Below, piece after piece: positions 48,958 through 58,808 of a stretch of DNA of 64,000 nucleotides. Numbering within the stretch: position 1 is the first letter of the stretch; each line of letters begins with the position of its first letter. A program made the position numbers and the translations under genes. This DNA is from Sialis fuliginosa (Eukaryota; Arthropoda; Insecta; Megaloptera; Sialidae): positions 15,388,267-15,452,266 of the forward strand of contig OY540809.1 of the NCBI GenBank assembly GCA_961205875.1, written 5' to 3'. A model generated the notes under the pieces. The model saw only the letters and a list, made by a program, of their open reading frames with translations. It was not told the DNA's origin and ran no database searches.

Positions 48958-49140
48958 TTAAGTTGCACCATGCAGTTCTAGTAGTATTCTCTTTCTCACT
49001 CGTTGTGTAGTTTGTTGTTGAAGGTGGTAGAGGTGGAGGTGAGGCGATAACGGCGATGGAGGTGGCGGCATGGACCACACAGACGCGTCCTCGCTACTTG
49101 ACGATGGCGTTAACTTCGAGCGGCTATCACCCTCTCGTTC
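48958..49140 (-). other. hth: last hth exon: 3'UTR, or C-terminal extension if the UAG is read through
   Basis: A polypyrimidine-poor but clean acceptor (TTATGTGTGTAG|G) opens this GC-rich stretch, which stands out from the AT-rich flanks. In the frame delivered by the upstream 191-base exon it has 60 sense codons and then TAA. The product would begin EREGDSRSKLTPSSSSEDAS, continue VWSMPPPPSPLSPHLHLYHL and QQQTTQRVRKRILLELHGAT. It is rich in Ser, Pro, His and Gln, as many transcription-factor tails are. The other two frames hit stops within 30 bases. If the 191-base exon were skipped, the protein would instead end SNRAG-TRG-stop. I infer a spliced 3' exon with fair confidence; translation is speculative. 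The exon probably runs on past the TAA to a poly(A) site. Confidence 0.6.
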
Positions 49141-49578
49141 CTACACACATAAAACAAACAAAATTAATAAATTAAAAACCATCTGGTCAACAACCTTAAA
49201 AAACAACCACTGGTAAACGACCTTAATAATCTTATAACATTAATGTTATTATACTTATAAAAATCTAGATTCTATAGCCTCAAAGCAATATTTTTTTATT
49301 TATTTTAAGCTCTCACTTGATAGAAAAAAATCATAAAAAGGTTTTCTTGTTTACATTTTCAACCCTTCAGTATAAAATAGCTTGTTCATTTTTTATTTTA
49401 TGTTTTTTTTTCTGAAAATTTATTAAAATTTAGAGCGAAAAACAAACACAACATCTAAAATCCAAGATCCTTCTGCGATTTTTGCATCCTCTCTATACCC
49501 AAAGAATAAGGTAAGCTTTTAAAATTTAGAATTACTATTTTCTAATGAAATTGTATACAAATAAAATGGTCATTTTAA

Positions 49579-49961
49579 TGTAAAGCAGATGCTATGATAA
49601 TATTAATTAATAAACAGATTACACTAATAATTAGTTTAAATTTCCACTATTTTCACACCCAATGGCCGATTGTCTTCAAATTAAGCTGTTTTATAGTTAA
49701 GTGTCTATAGATTATGATTCGGTAATGGCAGTAATCAAATATCAACAAATATTTGAGAAGGTGAGTTCCAAAACTTGTTCGTTCCATTTTAAAAAATAAT
49801 GGAGATGCGGTATATTTTAAAAAAATGTCATTAATTCTTTCAAAATCCACTGCATCTCGATTATTTTTTAAAACAGAACGAACTCACCTCCTCATTTCTA
49901 ATGTAGTACATTTAATTATACAAACTGGGGTTTTATGTATGATCCAAGACTGGTGCCAGTA
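49579..49961 (-). mobile_element. CTGGCACCAG-family element in the hth 3' intron
   Basis: The interior 'taaagcagatgctatgataa' and 'ccgattgtcttcaaattaag' and the end GACTGGTGCCAGTA match other copies. The left end is missing. A 143-base palindromic element interrupts it at 49750-49892. Confidence 0.75.
49750..49892. mobile_element. small palindromic MITE nested in a CTGGCACCAG copy
   Basis: GAGAAGGTGAGTTC at the left and, reversed, GAGGAGGTGAGTTCGTTCTG at the right; ATTT lies directly outside each end. Removing the insert restores 'aaatatttctaat', the sequence seen in uninterrupted copies at 35800 and 59132. Boundaries are good to a few bases. Confidence 0.7.
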
Positions 49962-49994
49962 CCTTTTTGATGAATAAAATAAACAACAAATTAC

Positions 49995-50039
49995 CTGATT
50001 GATAACGTGTGTAGGCGAAGACCCCGTAGCAGTCTCACA
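49995..50039 (-). other. hth: hth exon portion after the UAG stop (3'UTR or readthrough codons)
   Basis: The hth exon continues 45 bases past the stop and ends at a strong donor (CAATCAG|GTAATT). Read in the hth frame these bases are 15 sense codons, CETATGSSPTHVINQ. The distance from stop to junction (45 bases) is under the ~50-55-base limit usually associated with nonsense-mediated decay, so a spliced 3'UTR would be tolerated. Whether these bases are only untranslated or are also read through is open. Confidence 0.7.
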
Positions 50040-50185
50040 CTACAGATGGTGTCCGTAATACTCGGCCGAGTAATGCGCCGCATACTGATTGTGAAACGCC
50101 GGGTCTCCTGGCGGCCGATGCATCATCTGCTGACCGTCCATCATATAGCCCATTGAGCCGTCCGGCGAGTACGCGCCACTTGGAC
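50040..50185 (-). CDS. hth: homothorax, C-terminal coding exon with UAG stop
   Basis: This is the coding part of the exon that follows the helix-3 exon. An acceptor (CCCCGCACGCAG) precedes it, and its first two bases complete the Gly codon split at the upstream exon (G|GT), so the join is in phase. It encodes 47 residues after that Gly: PSGAYSPDGSMGYMMDGQ, then QMMHRPPGDPAFHNQY, then AAHYSAEYYGHHL and a UAG stop. The blocks GYMMDGQQMMHRPPGD and AEYYGHHL are the conserved C-terminal tail of insect Homothorax, which lies after the homeodomain. The exon is clearly GC-richer than the AT-rich DNA around it. Note that no codon before the stop begins with GT, so no alternative donor in this exon could leave phase 0. 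The exon continues as 3' sequence to 49995. Confidence 0.96.
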
Positions 50186-50429
50186 CTGCGTGCGGGGAGA
50201 ACACTGCACATTAGCGCAATAAGATACTGTCCGCATACACTAACATTTGTAGCGGCCGTTCCGTCACACAATGCCGTGCAGACATCTCGACAAGGCGTTC
50301 GTTACAGCCTTGTCGACATGCCTGCATTGCAATGTGTGACGAAACGTTGGTCGAATTTGACCTACATCCAGAAACCAAGAATAGTTTTAATATCGTTTCA
50401 AAAACTTTACAAATAATAAAATGATTGTA

Positions 50430-50535
50430 CGCAGCTAAACCTTCCGTTCTATTAGTGAAAACCGGACTAAAATCCGTTCATTAGTTACTGATAAAATCGT
50501 GCATAGACAGACGCAGCTGGGGATTTTGTATTTTT
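50430..50535 (+). repeat. interspersed repeat family B fragment
   Basis: 'ctattagtgaaaaccggact', 'aaaatccgttcattagttac', then 'gcatagacagacgc', all within hth intron DNA. Confidence 0.65.
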
Positions 50536-50607
50536 ATACTATGCATAGAGGTATGTTATCAAAATTAAAATGTAATATTTATAAGAAGTTTGAGCTAAGA
50601 TTTAAAC

Positions 50608-50976
50608 CCTGTACTTCAATTTTAAAGGCATCGCAAAGGGGGGTTCCGTTTTCTTGAATGCTAAAGTTGGTATTACTGATTCATGATAACTGTTGAAAAA
50701 TTTTAAGGACATCTTTTTGTAGAAGATAAAATTATCTACAAAAGTGTTAACATTTTAACGTCAATAATCTATAAATTACAATTAAATACCAATATATAAA
50801 CCTACTACTGAGCTACCGGAAAAAGAATGACCCAGCCGACAAATGACGTCCTTAATTTTTTTATCCATTGTCATGAATCAGTAATACCAACTGTAGTATT
50901 AAAGAATACTTTTTAATGTTATTTAAACGGGAAACGGGACCCCTCTTTGCGGCATCTCTTAAAATTGAACTACAGG
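50608..50976. mobile_element. palindromic MITE in hth intron
   Basis: The left arm 'cctgtacttcaattttaaag' then 'tcgcaaaggggggttccgtt' and 'ggtattactgattcatgat' is matched in reverse by the right arm to 50976. About 369 bases, loop in the AT-rich middle. No coding sequence. Confidence 0.75.
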
Positions 50977-51339
50977 CTAATTCTTCGGCAAGGATTTATT
51001 TTAGGTCATAAACTAACTTATTTCGTAATGAGAACGAAGAAAAAATATATACTGCTTTTTTTGACACACCATACTATAGTTTTTAGTTATTAATCTTATT
51101 CTACGTGAAAAAACACGAATCTTTCATAGAAAATTTTTTTTTGAATACCCTAAGCTTTCCAAGATATCTAACAAAATAATTTGAGATTTTGAACTTTCAA
51201 GAATTTTTTACTCAGAAATATAATATAATATAATATAATATATACCACACAACTGTTCTGTGTTTTTTTAACCCACCCATTCAATTAATTTATCTCCCAT
51301 AACAGTAACAATACTTTTAACCGCAGAGAAATAAATCCG

Positions 51340-51540
51340 GAGACACATAGAAGAGGCAATGTCTGCATCAACGGCGAAATAAAGATTTTCATGCAGTGTT
51401 CACTTTCGCGCTCCGATGGCTACCGGAGCCGTTAGGTCCGCCAGCGATGATCCGGAAAGCTCTTTGGTGGTTTAAGGGGAAATACCGGAATCCGGAAATG
51501 TGTTCCGGGACCCTTCAACAATACACACACTGTACCTAAG
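51340..51540. promoter_or_regulatory. GC-rich non-repeat patch in hth intron
   Basis: 'ctccgatggctaccggagcc' (a CTCCG...CGGAG hairpin), 'gtccgccagcgatgatccgg' and a run of CCGGAA words. Candidate intronic enhancer on composition and position alone. Confidence 0.3.
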
Positions 51541-51843
51541 ACTCAGTCTACTGCTTGCCGTTGTTGTTCTGCTTGCTCTAATTGATGCAGCTATGTTTAA
51601 TTTATTGTTATTGCTATCCGTTCTGTTTATGCTATTTATTTTACCGCAATTGATAGAAAACCCATTGACAAATGATGTCTGTACTCTGTTGTTATCCAAG
51701 ATTTATAATGCCTTTTGAAAATTTTATGTGTAATAACGATAATCTTTATTGTAGATAAAAATAATGGACTACTATCACTTTTTGTTTGTAATAAAATTTA
51801 ACTTTTAAAATGATTGGAAGTAAATGTAATATCGTGGGTTATA

Positions 51844-52036
51844 GAGACACTCCAGTAAGAGTTATGATAGCATCGCCATTTTTAGCCAAACCAGCAATGA
51901 TGCGATTAAAATTGAACATAATGTAATAATATGAAGTATATTTAATGATATATATATTATATATATATATTTAATAATATCAGCAAATACGGCTGTGAGA
52001 GACTTGGCTACTATAATCAATCAGAAATCGATTCGC
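51844..52036 (+). mobile_element. GAGATACTC-family MITE, right end missing
   Basis: TA then GAGACACTCCAGTAAGAGTT. The interior is shared with 28740-28820 ('cttggctactataatcaatc', 'agaaatcgattcgct'), then an abrupt junction with a family-B scrap. Confidence 0.7.
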
Positions 52037-52202
52037 TAATGGTGAAAACCGTATTAAAATCGGTTCAGTAGTTTTCAAGATTAACTATAACATGTAAAAA
52101 GAACTTTCATTTATAGAGATAGATATAATTTAGGCACTTAATATTGAATTTTATCATAATATTGAACCCAGGGTCAAATTTATAAGTTAAGAATTATCCA
52201 TA

Positions 52203-52370
52203 TAATAATACTAATATTATAAATGCAAAAGTGCGTCTGTCTGTCGGTTTGTCTGCTACCTTTTCGCAGCTAAACCGCTGAACCGATCTTGATAAAATTT
52301 AACAGGGAGATAGCTTGCATCCTGAAGAAGGACATAGGCTACTTTGTATCTCAAAAATTTATTAATTAAA
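52203..52370 (-). repeat. interspersed repeat family A
   Basis: 'actaatattataaatgcaaa', a GTCTGTCTGTC run, 'ctaaaccgctgaaccgatct', 'aggacataggctactttgta'. One of the best-preserved copies. Confidence 0.8.
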
Positions 52371-52679
52371 AAAATGGGTGTGTGACATTTGAAGGTTATA
52401 TTTTATGGTATAGATATCTAGCGTACAAATACGAAACTAAAAACCTGTTTTATATTCCACGCAAACGAAGTTGCGGAAAACAAATAGTAAAATATATTTT
52501 TATATGATTGATGAGCCAATATCAAAATTATTAAAAATGTCAGTAGTCAGAACGGCAGATTAAAGGGAGTGGCTAAATTTTAGCGAAAATGAAAACAATA
52601 ATTTGAAATTATATGAAAGAAAAAATTGGAAAATTTAATTCACGTTATCTAAGTTCGACTATGTAGCCATTCACGTGTA

Positions 52680-52900
52680 TTTTGGTGAGTGTGGTGCAAG
52701 GGAACAACTAAAACGGCGCGATAAGGGGCGAGTGGGGCAAGGGGGTGGAGGGGGGGGTCTATGAAAGGGAACAGTTGATGGATCGGTCCTTGGAGGTCGC
52801 CGCCTTGAGCCATTTATCGCGAGAGCTGTCGGGAACACGAAAAAATCTACAGGAATAGCTACCGCGCGCTTCCAGACCTTTCAACACTGCTGTTGCACTT
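52680..52900. promoter_or_regulatory. GC-rich non-repeat patch in hth intron
   Basis: 'aaaacggcgcgataaggggc', a G-rich tract (52736-52758), then 'cttggaggtcgccgccttga' and 'tatcgcgagagctgtcggga'. Candidate intronic regulatory element. Confidence 0.3.
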
Positions 52901-53321
52901 ATCTAATACAGAAAACCGAAGAAAAAAACTTATCACTGGTATCGAAACTCATACATAATTCAAACTTGATTCTTAATGCTGAATATGCAGTATTTGCCAA
53001 ATCTAGATAGCTCGGATTAGTTTGACTATTTTGGCGCTATTGTATGTTTTGATTTACGTTTCAAATTGTGTCTATTGTGCCCTCGTTGCGATTGTTTATT
53101 TGCATTTATATTATACCATGTTTTCTTCTGATTCAAAAGATTACATTAATCCAATTATTTATAACGAATTTGTAAGTTGGATTAATATTTATTTTACATT
53201 TTCTACACTCGTATATAATATCAAAAAATCTGTATAATCGATAAAATGTAAAATTAAATTTGCAAAGTAGAAACCAAAATATTTTGTTCAAATACAAAAA
53301 ATTAACAAAAATCTATACATA

Positions 53322-53520
53322 GCATAAAATAGTACCACGCCGCGTCTGTCTGTCTGTCTTTGTACGATTTTCTCTATAACTACTGAACGGATTTTATTCC
53401 GTTTTTCATTAACGGATAGAGTGTTAGTAAATATTTAACGATATGTGAAAATAATCTTTAATAGGTTTATTACAGATAAAATTTATATTCCCCGGTAAAA
53501 CCGGGCCCAATGCGCTAGTA
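53322..53520 (-). repeat. interspersed repeat family B, reversed copy
   Basis: A CTGTCTGTCTGTC run, 'actactgaacggattttatt', then 'ggtaaaaccgggcccaatgc' and CGCTAGTAA. Reverse orientation relative to the left-hand copies. Confidence 0.7.
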
Positions 53521-53849
53521 AGTTATAAATTACAGGAAATATACTGAAATTTATCGAATTCAATTCACTGATATATCTGACAAATTATGGATTGTTTTTA
53601 TTTTTTTGAGAACAGTTTTTATAACCATAAAAAAACTTGTTTGCAGGGAAATAGCGACCATAAAGTAGATTATTATGCATCCATAAACTTCCCTAATCTA
53701 AGAGGAAAATAAATATTATATAAAATCGGAATCAACAACCACTCTAAAATATCGAAAAAAATGATCCATTTCCAATTACCTACTGTACATGCACATTATC
53801 GCAATGAATAAGTAACTGTATAGTAAATGAACAGTAGACAGTATAAAAC

Positions 53850-54110
53850 TAGACGGCGCAATGTCACACTGTGTCGCAGACTTCCATTCCGCCGAAAATA
53901 AGGGTTTGGGCGTAAAGGGGGTAGATTGCGGGCGCATGCCGGTCCATCCATCACTCCTGTCAATGCACGTAATGGCGACTGGGTCTGGAACACGCGTCCC
54001 GCCAACCGCCTCATTCAAACGCACCACCGCCGACGGAAAATACACGCGCTCTTGCGTTATTTACGCGACACCGCAAACGTTTTAACTCGGGTGTTATAGC
54101 GTACAACCAG
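53850..54110. promoter_or_regulatory. strong GC-rich non-repeat island in hth intron
   Basis: About 260 bases with 'gattgcgggcgcatgccggt', 'cgcgtcccgccaaccgcctc' and CTGTCAATG at 53957-53965 (a TTGACAG Homothorax-type site on the other strand) followed by CACGTAAT. Open frames exist in several frames but lack splice sites or homology. I favour an enhancer over a coding exon. Confidence 0.35.
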
Positions 54111-54827
54111 CATCCCTAATACTTGATTAGTTCGGGTAGGTATTGACGGAATTTACGTAAGTTAGTAATTTTTTTACGTCGCTTTGCACACGTTTTGATG
54201 GTGGTGGTTTTTTTTCGTAGAATAGCCGAAAAAATAGAGTGCTCGAAATTAAGAAAAAGGGATTTGCAATGGAGAATATTATGATGTATATCTTGCAGCT
54301 TAATGGTGTAGGGTCGAGCGTGTTATATTGAAGATCTCTTTCTAAGTCTTTGATAACATCTGAATTTGCGATATTTTTTATCTGAGAATTTGTTTCAATC
54401 GCAGAAAAACATTTTGCCAAAAAGAAGATATAGCTTTTTTTTCTCAGAGAGAGAATTTCTAATATCTTTCACAAATATTATTTGTGACATCTCTACTATA
54501 CTTCTATTTTTTTTCTATCTAATCTCTGACTTCTTTGAGACAAAATACTTCGAACTAAAACTTATGTCTGGTATTTTAAATAAATAACTCAATTTTTTAG
54601 GACTTTGAAACCAGGTATCAAATTTATATGACAGTTACATAACGTTTATTAACAGTTTAGTGCATGTGCAGTAAGTACGATATTAAAACAGAGGTTTAAT
54701 ATATCTTATTTGGTCAAAATCGCCAATTGTGTTTTAGTAAATTGAAATACCACTGTTTTAAATTTAAAAAAAATGTCTTAGGTTAGGTCCTATCAAATTA
54801 TGGTCGTTAAAGAAAAGAATCTATTTA

Positions 54828-54859
54828 AAAAGTTTTACTGTATATACAGTAAAACTTTT
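54828..54859. repeat. perfect 32-base palindrome
   Basis: AAAAGTTTTACTGTAT is followed immediately by its reverse complement, with no loop. Confidence 0.9.
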
Positions 54860-55365
54860 ATAAAGTGACTCTTCAAGCCAAGAAGAAACTATTAGACATA
54901 GATAAATATTGACTAAAATATAAATTAAAGAAATTCAAATTATTAGATAGTCGAATCATGCCCCATTAAATATTTTAATTATCTGTTATCAATGTTTCAT
55001 TATTGGAACACATTAATAATGCATCTTAACTAATGCAGCAGTGGTAATGAGACAGATGGAAGAGAAACGAGATGGAGTAAGTAAAATGACGCGACGTGAG
55101 ATAATGCTAATGTAAATTCAATAAAAACCACTCGAAAAAATTAAAAAAACAACGGTTATCTCAAATTGGGCTAATTGCTGATGTCTGAAACGCCAAGGAA
55201 AAAATAATTATAAATGGCGAGAAGTATTGACGTATAAGTTTTTAAATATTCAATGTTTTAGCCGTTTTAATGGAACAGGGGTGATAAAAAATTTATAAAA
55301 TAGAATATTTATTAATGGATTTTGTTATTTTTCCTATTTTTCCAAAACTTTTACTATGAAAAATT

Positions 55366-55686
55366 AATGTCCGGTATTATAAATAATTTGCTTGAGTGCA
55401 AAAACAAATTAGCTTCCAGTTAATGCTATCTGCTAATCCAGGCACTGAATATAAATGACAACACACTCACAGATGTAGTGAATGAAATCGTACATATGAT
55501 AACCTTGACGCATGCGTGATAAGTACATTCAGTGACTTAAAATAAGTGCTGCCAAGTGTAGTTCATAAATACATAACATTTACGTTATTATATATTTATT
55601 ACTACTGCTTTCGAGTGATTTTATAAAATTTTGACACCTAGCAGATAGCGTTAGACTCAAGCAAATTCTATATAATACCGGGCATA
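55366..55686. mobile_element. palindromic MITE in hth intron
   Basis: Left ATGTCCGGTATTATAAATAA then TTTGCTTGAG; right CTCAAGCAAATTC then ATAATACCGGGCAT. An inner pair 'atgctatctgctaa' / 'agcagatagcgtta' extends the fold. Confidence 0.75.
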
Positions 55687-56849
55687 ACACACGCAGACAT
55701 CATGAATTTAGGGATGGACAAAATGGATACTACTAGCTGTGAAAAGGTAACAGACAGAGAGAAGTACACACAAATTAATATCTCCTATGATCGACTCGAC
55801 AATCTTTTCAGAAGAAAAAACGACTAGCATTTTTTTAATTAATAGATAAATAGCAAAATGCATAAAAAATGTTTTACAGTTTGATCTGCAAATAAACACG
55901 GGTGAAGTCACATATACAAAATAAAATAAAATAAAATTTTTCTTGTCATATTAATAATAAACACAAATTACCCCTAATTACCAGAAATATTTACCTTGAA
56001 ATTGAAAATGTATTTATTCTTCATGCATGCATTATAATTATCAACATCAACAATGCATAATGTGTCTACAATGTCTCCCCCCCCCATTCCCCTAACAAAA
56101 AAAAACAACAACAGTTACATTGTGCGGCATCAAGAAGGCGATGCACGGCTTGCCTCAAAAGCGTACACACAGTTAATACAATATATAAAAATAACGAATG
56201 GGAGATATTTCTAAGTGAGGCTTGACGGAGGAAAAAAAGAACAACACAGTCTCAAAGGAATAAAAAGAGATGATGATGAAAAATCATTTGTTGTTATGTT
56301 TATATACTTGTTACATGGACTTTTTAAACAGTGTATTTTTTAATTTTCAGTTGTAGACAATCTTACTGTCTTCAATTTGATATATGGGCCGTTTAAAATA
56401 AAAAATGACTTACAACATTTTTTTTAATTACTTGGTTAAATATTTTTCAAAAAGCAAAAAGAAGTATCTACTAGAATTCTAGGCTTCAAGTAGCTCATAT
56501 AATTAAACTTTTTTATTTGAATGAAATATCCATTTTGTCTTTACCTGAATCTATTTTCATTGTGTCGGTATAGTGTTTATTCACAGTATTACGTATAAGA
56601 AAGTCTAGTTATTTTTTAATTTGTATTTTTTTTTTACTTTTAGAATTGATTTGTATGTTCGATTTTAAAAGAACTAGCTAATACCCACGATTTCGTTCGC
56701 GTTATGTATATAATAAGATGTATATGGTTCGCGTAGAATTTAGGTTAAGTAGGAGCTGTCACCCATAAAGAAGAATAAAAATACATATTTTTGTTATGAT
56801 AGTCACGCGTACAATTGTTACACTTTCATTTTTTTATCTAATAAATTTT

Positions 56850-56975
56850 TCGGGATATGCCATTCCTAAGGATGCAAGCTATCTCCTTGCCAAAATTCAT
56901 CAAGATCGGTTCAGCAGTTTAACCGTAAAAAGGTAACAAGACAGACACATTTTTGCATTTATAATATTAGTATAT
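56850..56975 (+). repeat. interspersed repeat family A
   Basis: 'gatgcaagctatctccttgc', 'gatcggttcagcagtttaac', 'gacagacacatttttgcatt', 'tataatattagtat'. Confidence 0.8.
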
Positions 56976-57772
56976 TTCTACAGGGTGTCAAATCGTGAGT
57001 AAAATTAAAATATTATTTTTCCGATAATTATTGCATATTCAAATTAAATTTTATTATTTAATAATTCCCAGTAACGTAAAATATTTTTTTCTAAAAAAAT
57101 TTTATTTCCGACAATATCTTAGGATTTTTTGGCTCTTGTACGATTATAACATATCAACTATGGTGCCTAATATAAACTTAGAGTGCAAAGTTGTGTACTA
57201 TAGTTACTTATCTCAACACTCAATTGTGATCAAGAAAGCCTTGTGTATTGTGCCGTAGATGACAAGTATCCATAATTAAAATTTATTTTTGTCTCTATTC
57301 ATTTTCGTGTTTTTATGCGATACAACAAAAAATCACTGTAAAAAACCTGTCAAAGAAATGCAACGTATCATGATCATTAATTATATCATTATTTAAATTT
57401 GCAACAGTTAATTCTGACCATTCTTGGTTTCTGTATATAGATCACGTCTATTTTCGATTAGTTTAAATATACTATAGCTATAATATTTGTATTTGAATAA
57501 ATTTAGGTAAAATATTTTCTTTTAAAATTATTGTTCCTTTTATTGAATTTTTTTTCTTTGATACAAAAACATAAAAAAATATAAAAAATTAATATTACAA
57601 AAATTAGTAGAAAGTATTACAATGTGTATTAAAATAAATTTAACCCATTTCTTAAAAAGCTTTTTGTATGTGTTCATAAATTTCGGTATAGTAACCGAGA
57701 ATTTTTATTTAAACTATTGTTTGTGTTGTACGTCATGAAAGGGTTAATACTGTGGATAATAATCAAAATTAC

Positions 57773-57831
57773 CTGCTCGATTTGATTGATCAATCATAGG
57801 TTGTACGATTCTACGCCTTGCATTGATAAAC
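57773..57831 (-). CDS. hth: homothorax, internal exon encoding homeodomain helix 3
   Basis: This 59-base exon encodes the end of a TALE-class homeodomain. The reverse complement reads (W)FINARRRIVQPMIDQSNRA(G), which is the third, DNA-reading helix and the stretch after it in the Meis/Homothorax family. The invariant WFIN asparagine and the RRR block are present. The first Trp codon is split (TG|G), so the exon starts in phase 2 right after a CAG acceptor; it ends in phase 1 (GCA G|) before a GTAATT donor. Homothorax is a nuclear cofactor that binds Extradenticle and Hox proteins, brings Extradenticle into the nucleus and patterns proximal limb and other fields. That role is family knowledge. 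The preceding homeodomain exon is not in the window, so the upstream intron runs past the right edge. It is too short to appear as a long ORF. Identity is near certain; Meis-type paralogues are not expected in insects. Confidence 0.97.
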
Positions 57832-57961
57832 CTGGAACAAAGAAAGAATCATTAGTTACTGCAACATTAAACATATTTTATATAATAATAGATTTATTTT
57901 ATTTAAATATGTATGTAGTACATATTATAAATTAAAATTCATTATTTTATATGAACAATAA

Positions 57962-58172
57962 GAGTCGATCCAGACTATCGTGCTGGTTCCGGTCCAGTCT
58001 CGCTCCGGTCTCGTTCCAATCAAATATAAATATACAACAAACAATGAAATCATTCACACTATAGGTATCGCTCAGGTCTCGGTCCAATCACGCTCCGATA
58101 CAGTATTTCTATACTAAATATTTGTTTGGAACGAGAACGGACCGAGACCGGCACGATAGTCTGGATCGACCC
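57962..58172. mobile_element. PIF/Harbinger-like MITE with TAA duplication, hth intron copy
   Basis: A 211-base copy of 31297-31496 in inverted orientation, between TAA at 57959-57961 and 58173-58175. It lies only 130 bases from the helix-3 exon acceptor. Confidence 0.85.
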
Positions 58173-58808
58173 TAAATGTTACAATTTTATAAATATATCA
58201 CTGAAGCAACATTATATGATTTTATATACTGTTCATTTTTAACACAAAAAGTTTTCCCTCATGTTAAATATCTTTTTAAGGAAATATTTTCTTATAGAAG
58301 TTGTAGTGACCATTATTATATATAGAAAATGAAATCCTCTACAAAAAATATTCTACACAATTTTATGTATATACCAACGTTTCATTCAAAAATACATATA
58401 TTTCTCACGGATTTGAACTAAATATAAACTTTATATAAAATTCACGATTTTCGGTCAGCAAGATGCTAGATTATAACATATTTTATGCACACGTTGTAAT
58501 TTTGTGTGCATATTTACAAGGTAGCTTGCATGATGGGCAGTATACAATACCTATACATACATTATTAACACTTTCCCGGCTGGTAACACTCGATAAAACA
58601 TAAAGTACGTGACTTTATTGTTTACATCACATAAAACCATAAATACATAATAATATTACTCAATATTAAAAACATGTAGGAATAATGTACCGAAACCTTT
58701 TTTTCTTCATAATGTACTAAAAACATTGATTTGATGGAAACAGTAGAAAAACACCTTTCTAAAATAAACTAAGTTAAAATCTGTCAATCTGTCCGACGTC
58801 TAATAAGG

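Larger units (their letters stand above)
49141..49994 (-). other. hth: hth terminal intron (854 bases)
   Basis: The intron runs from the GTAATT donor at 49994 to the TGTGTAG acceptor at 49141. It carries a truncated copy of the CTGGCACCAG inverted-repeat family (about 49579-49961), itself interrupted by a small palindromic MITE (49750-49892). No coding sequence is seen. Confidence 0.6.
50186..57772 (-). other. hth: hth intron between helix-3 exon and C-terminal exon
   Basis: This phase-1 intron has GTAATT at the 5' end (57772) and CCCCGCACGCAG at the 3' end (50186). It holds at least two palindromic MITEs (50608-50976, 55366-55686), a truncated GAGATACTC-family copy, several LINE/SINE-like tails, a perfect 32-base palindrome (54828-54859), and three GC-rich non-repeat stretches listed separately. 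No additional hth exon or other gene was recognised inside it. Confidence 0.9.

Noticed and set aside
50035-50271. Minus-strand frame MCDGTAATNVSV... over the hth C-terminal exon
   Set aside because: It is out of frame with the conserved Homothorax residues and runs through the splice acceptor into the intron.
50153-50416. Plus-strand frame MSRPASTRHLDLR... opposite the hth exon
   Set aside because: Antisense shadow of the hth exon and its intron; no homology.
53796-54085. Coding exon in the GC-rich intron island, with several overlapping frames
   Set aside because: Frames on both strands are open because of high GC; no good acceptor/donor pair, no protein family, and no phase match to hth exons.
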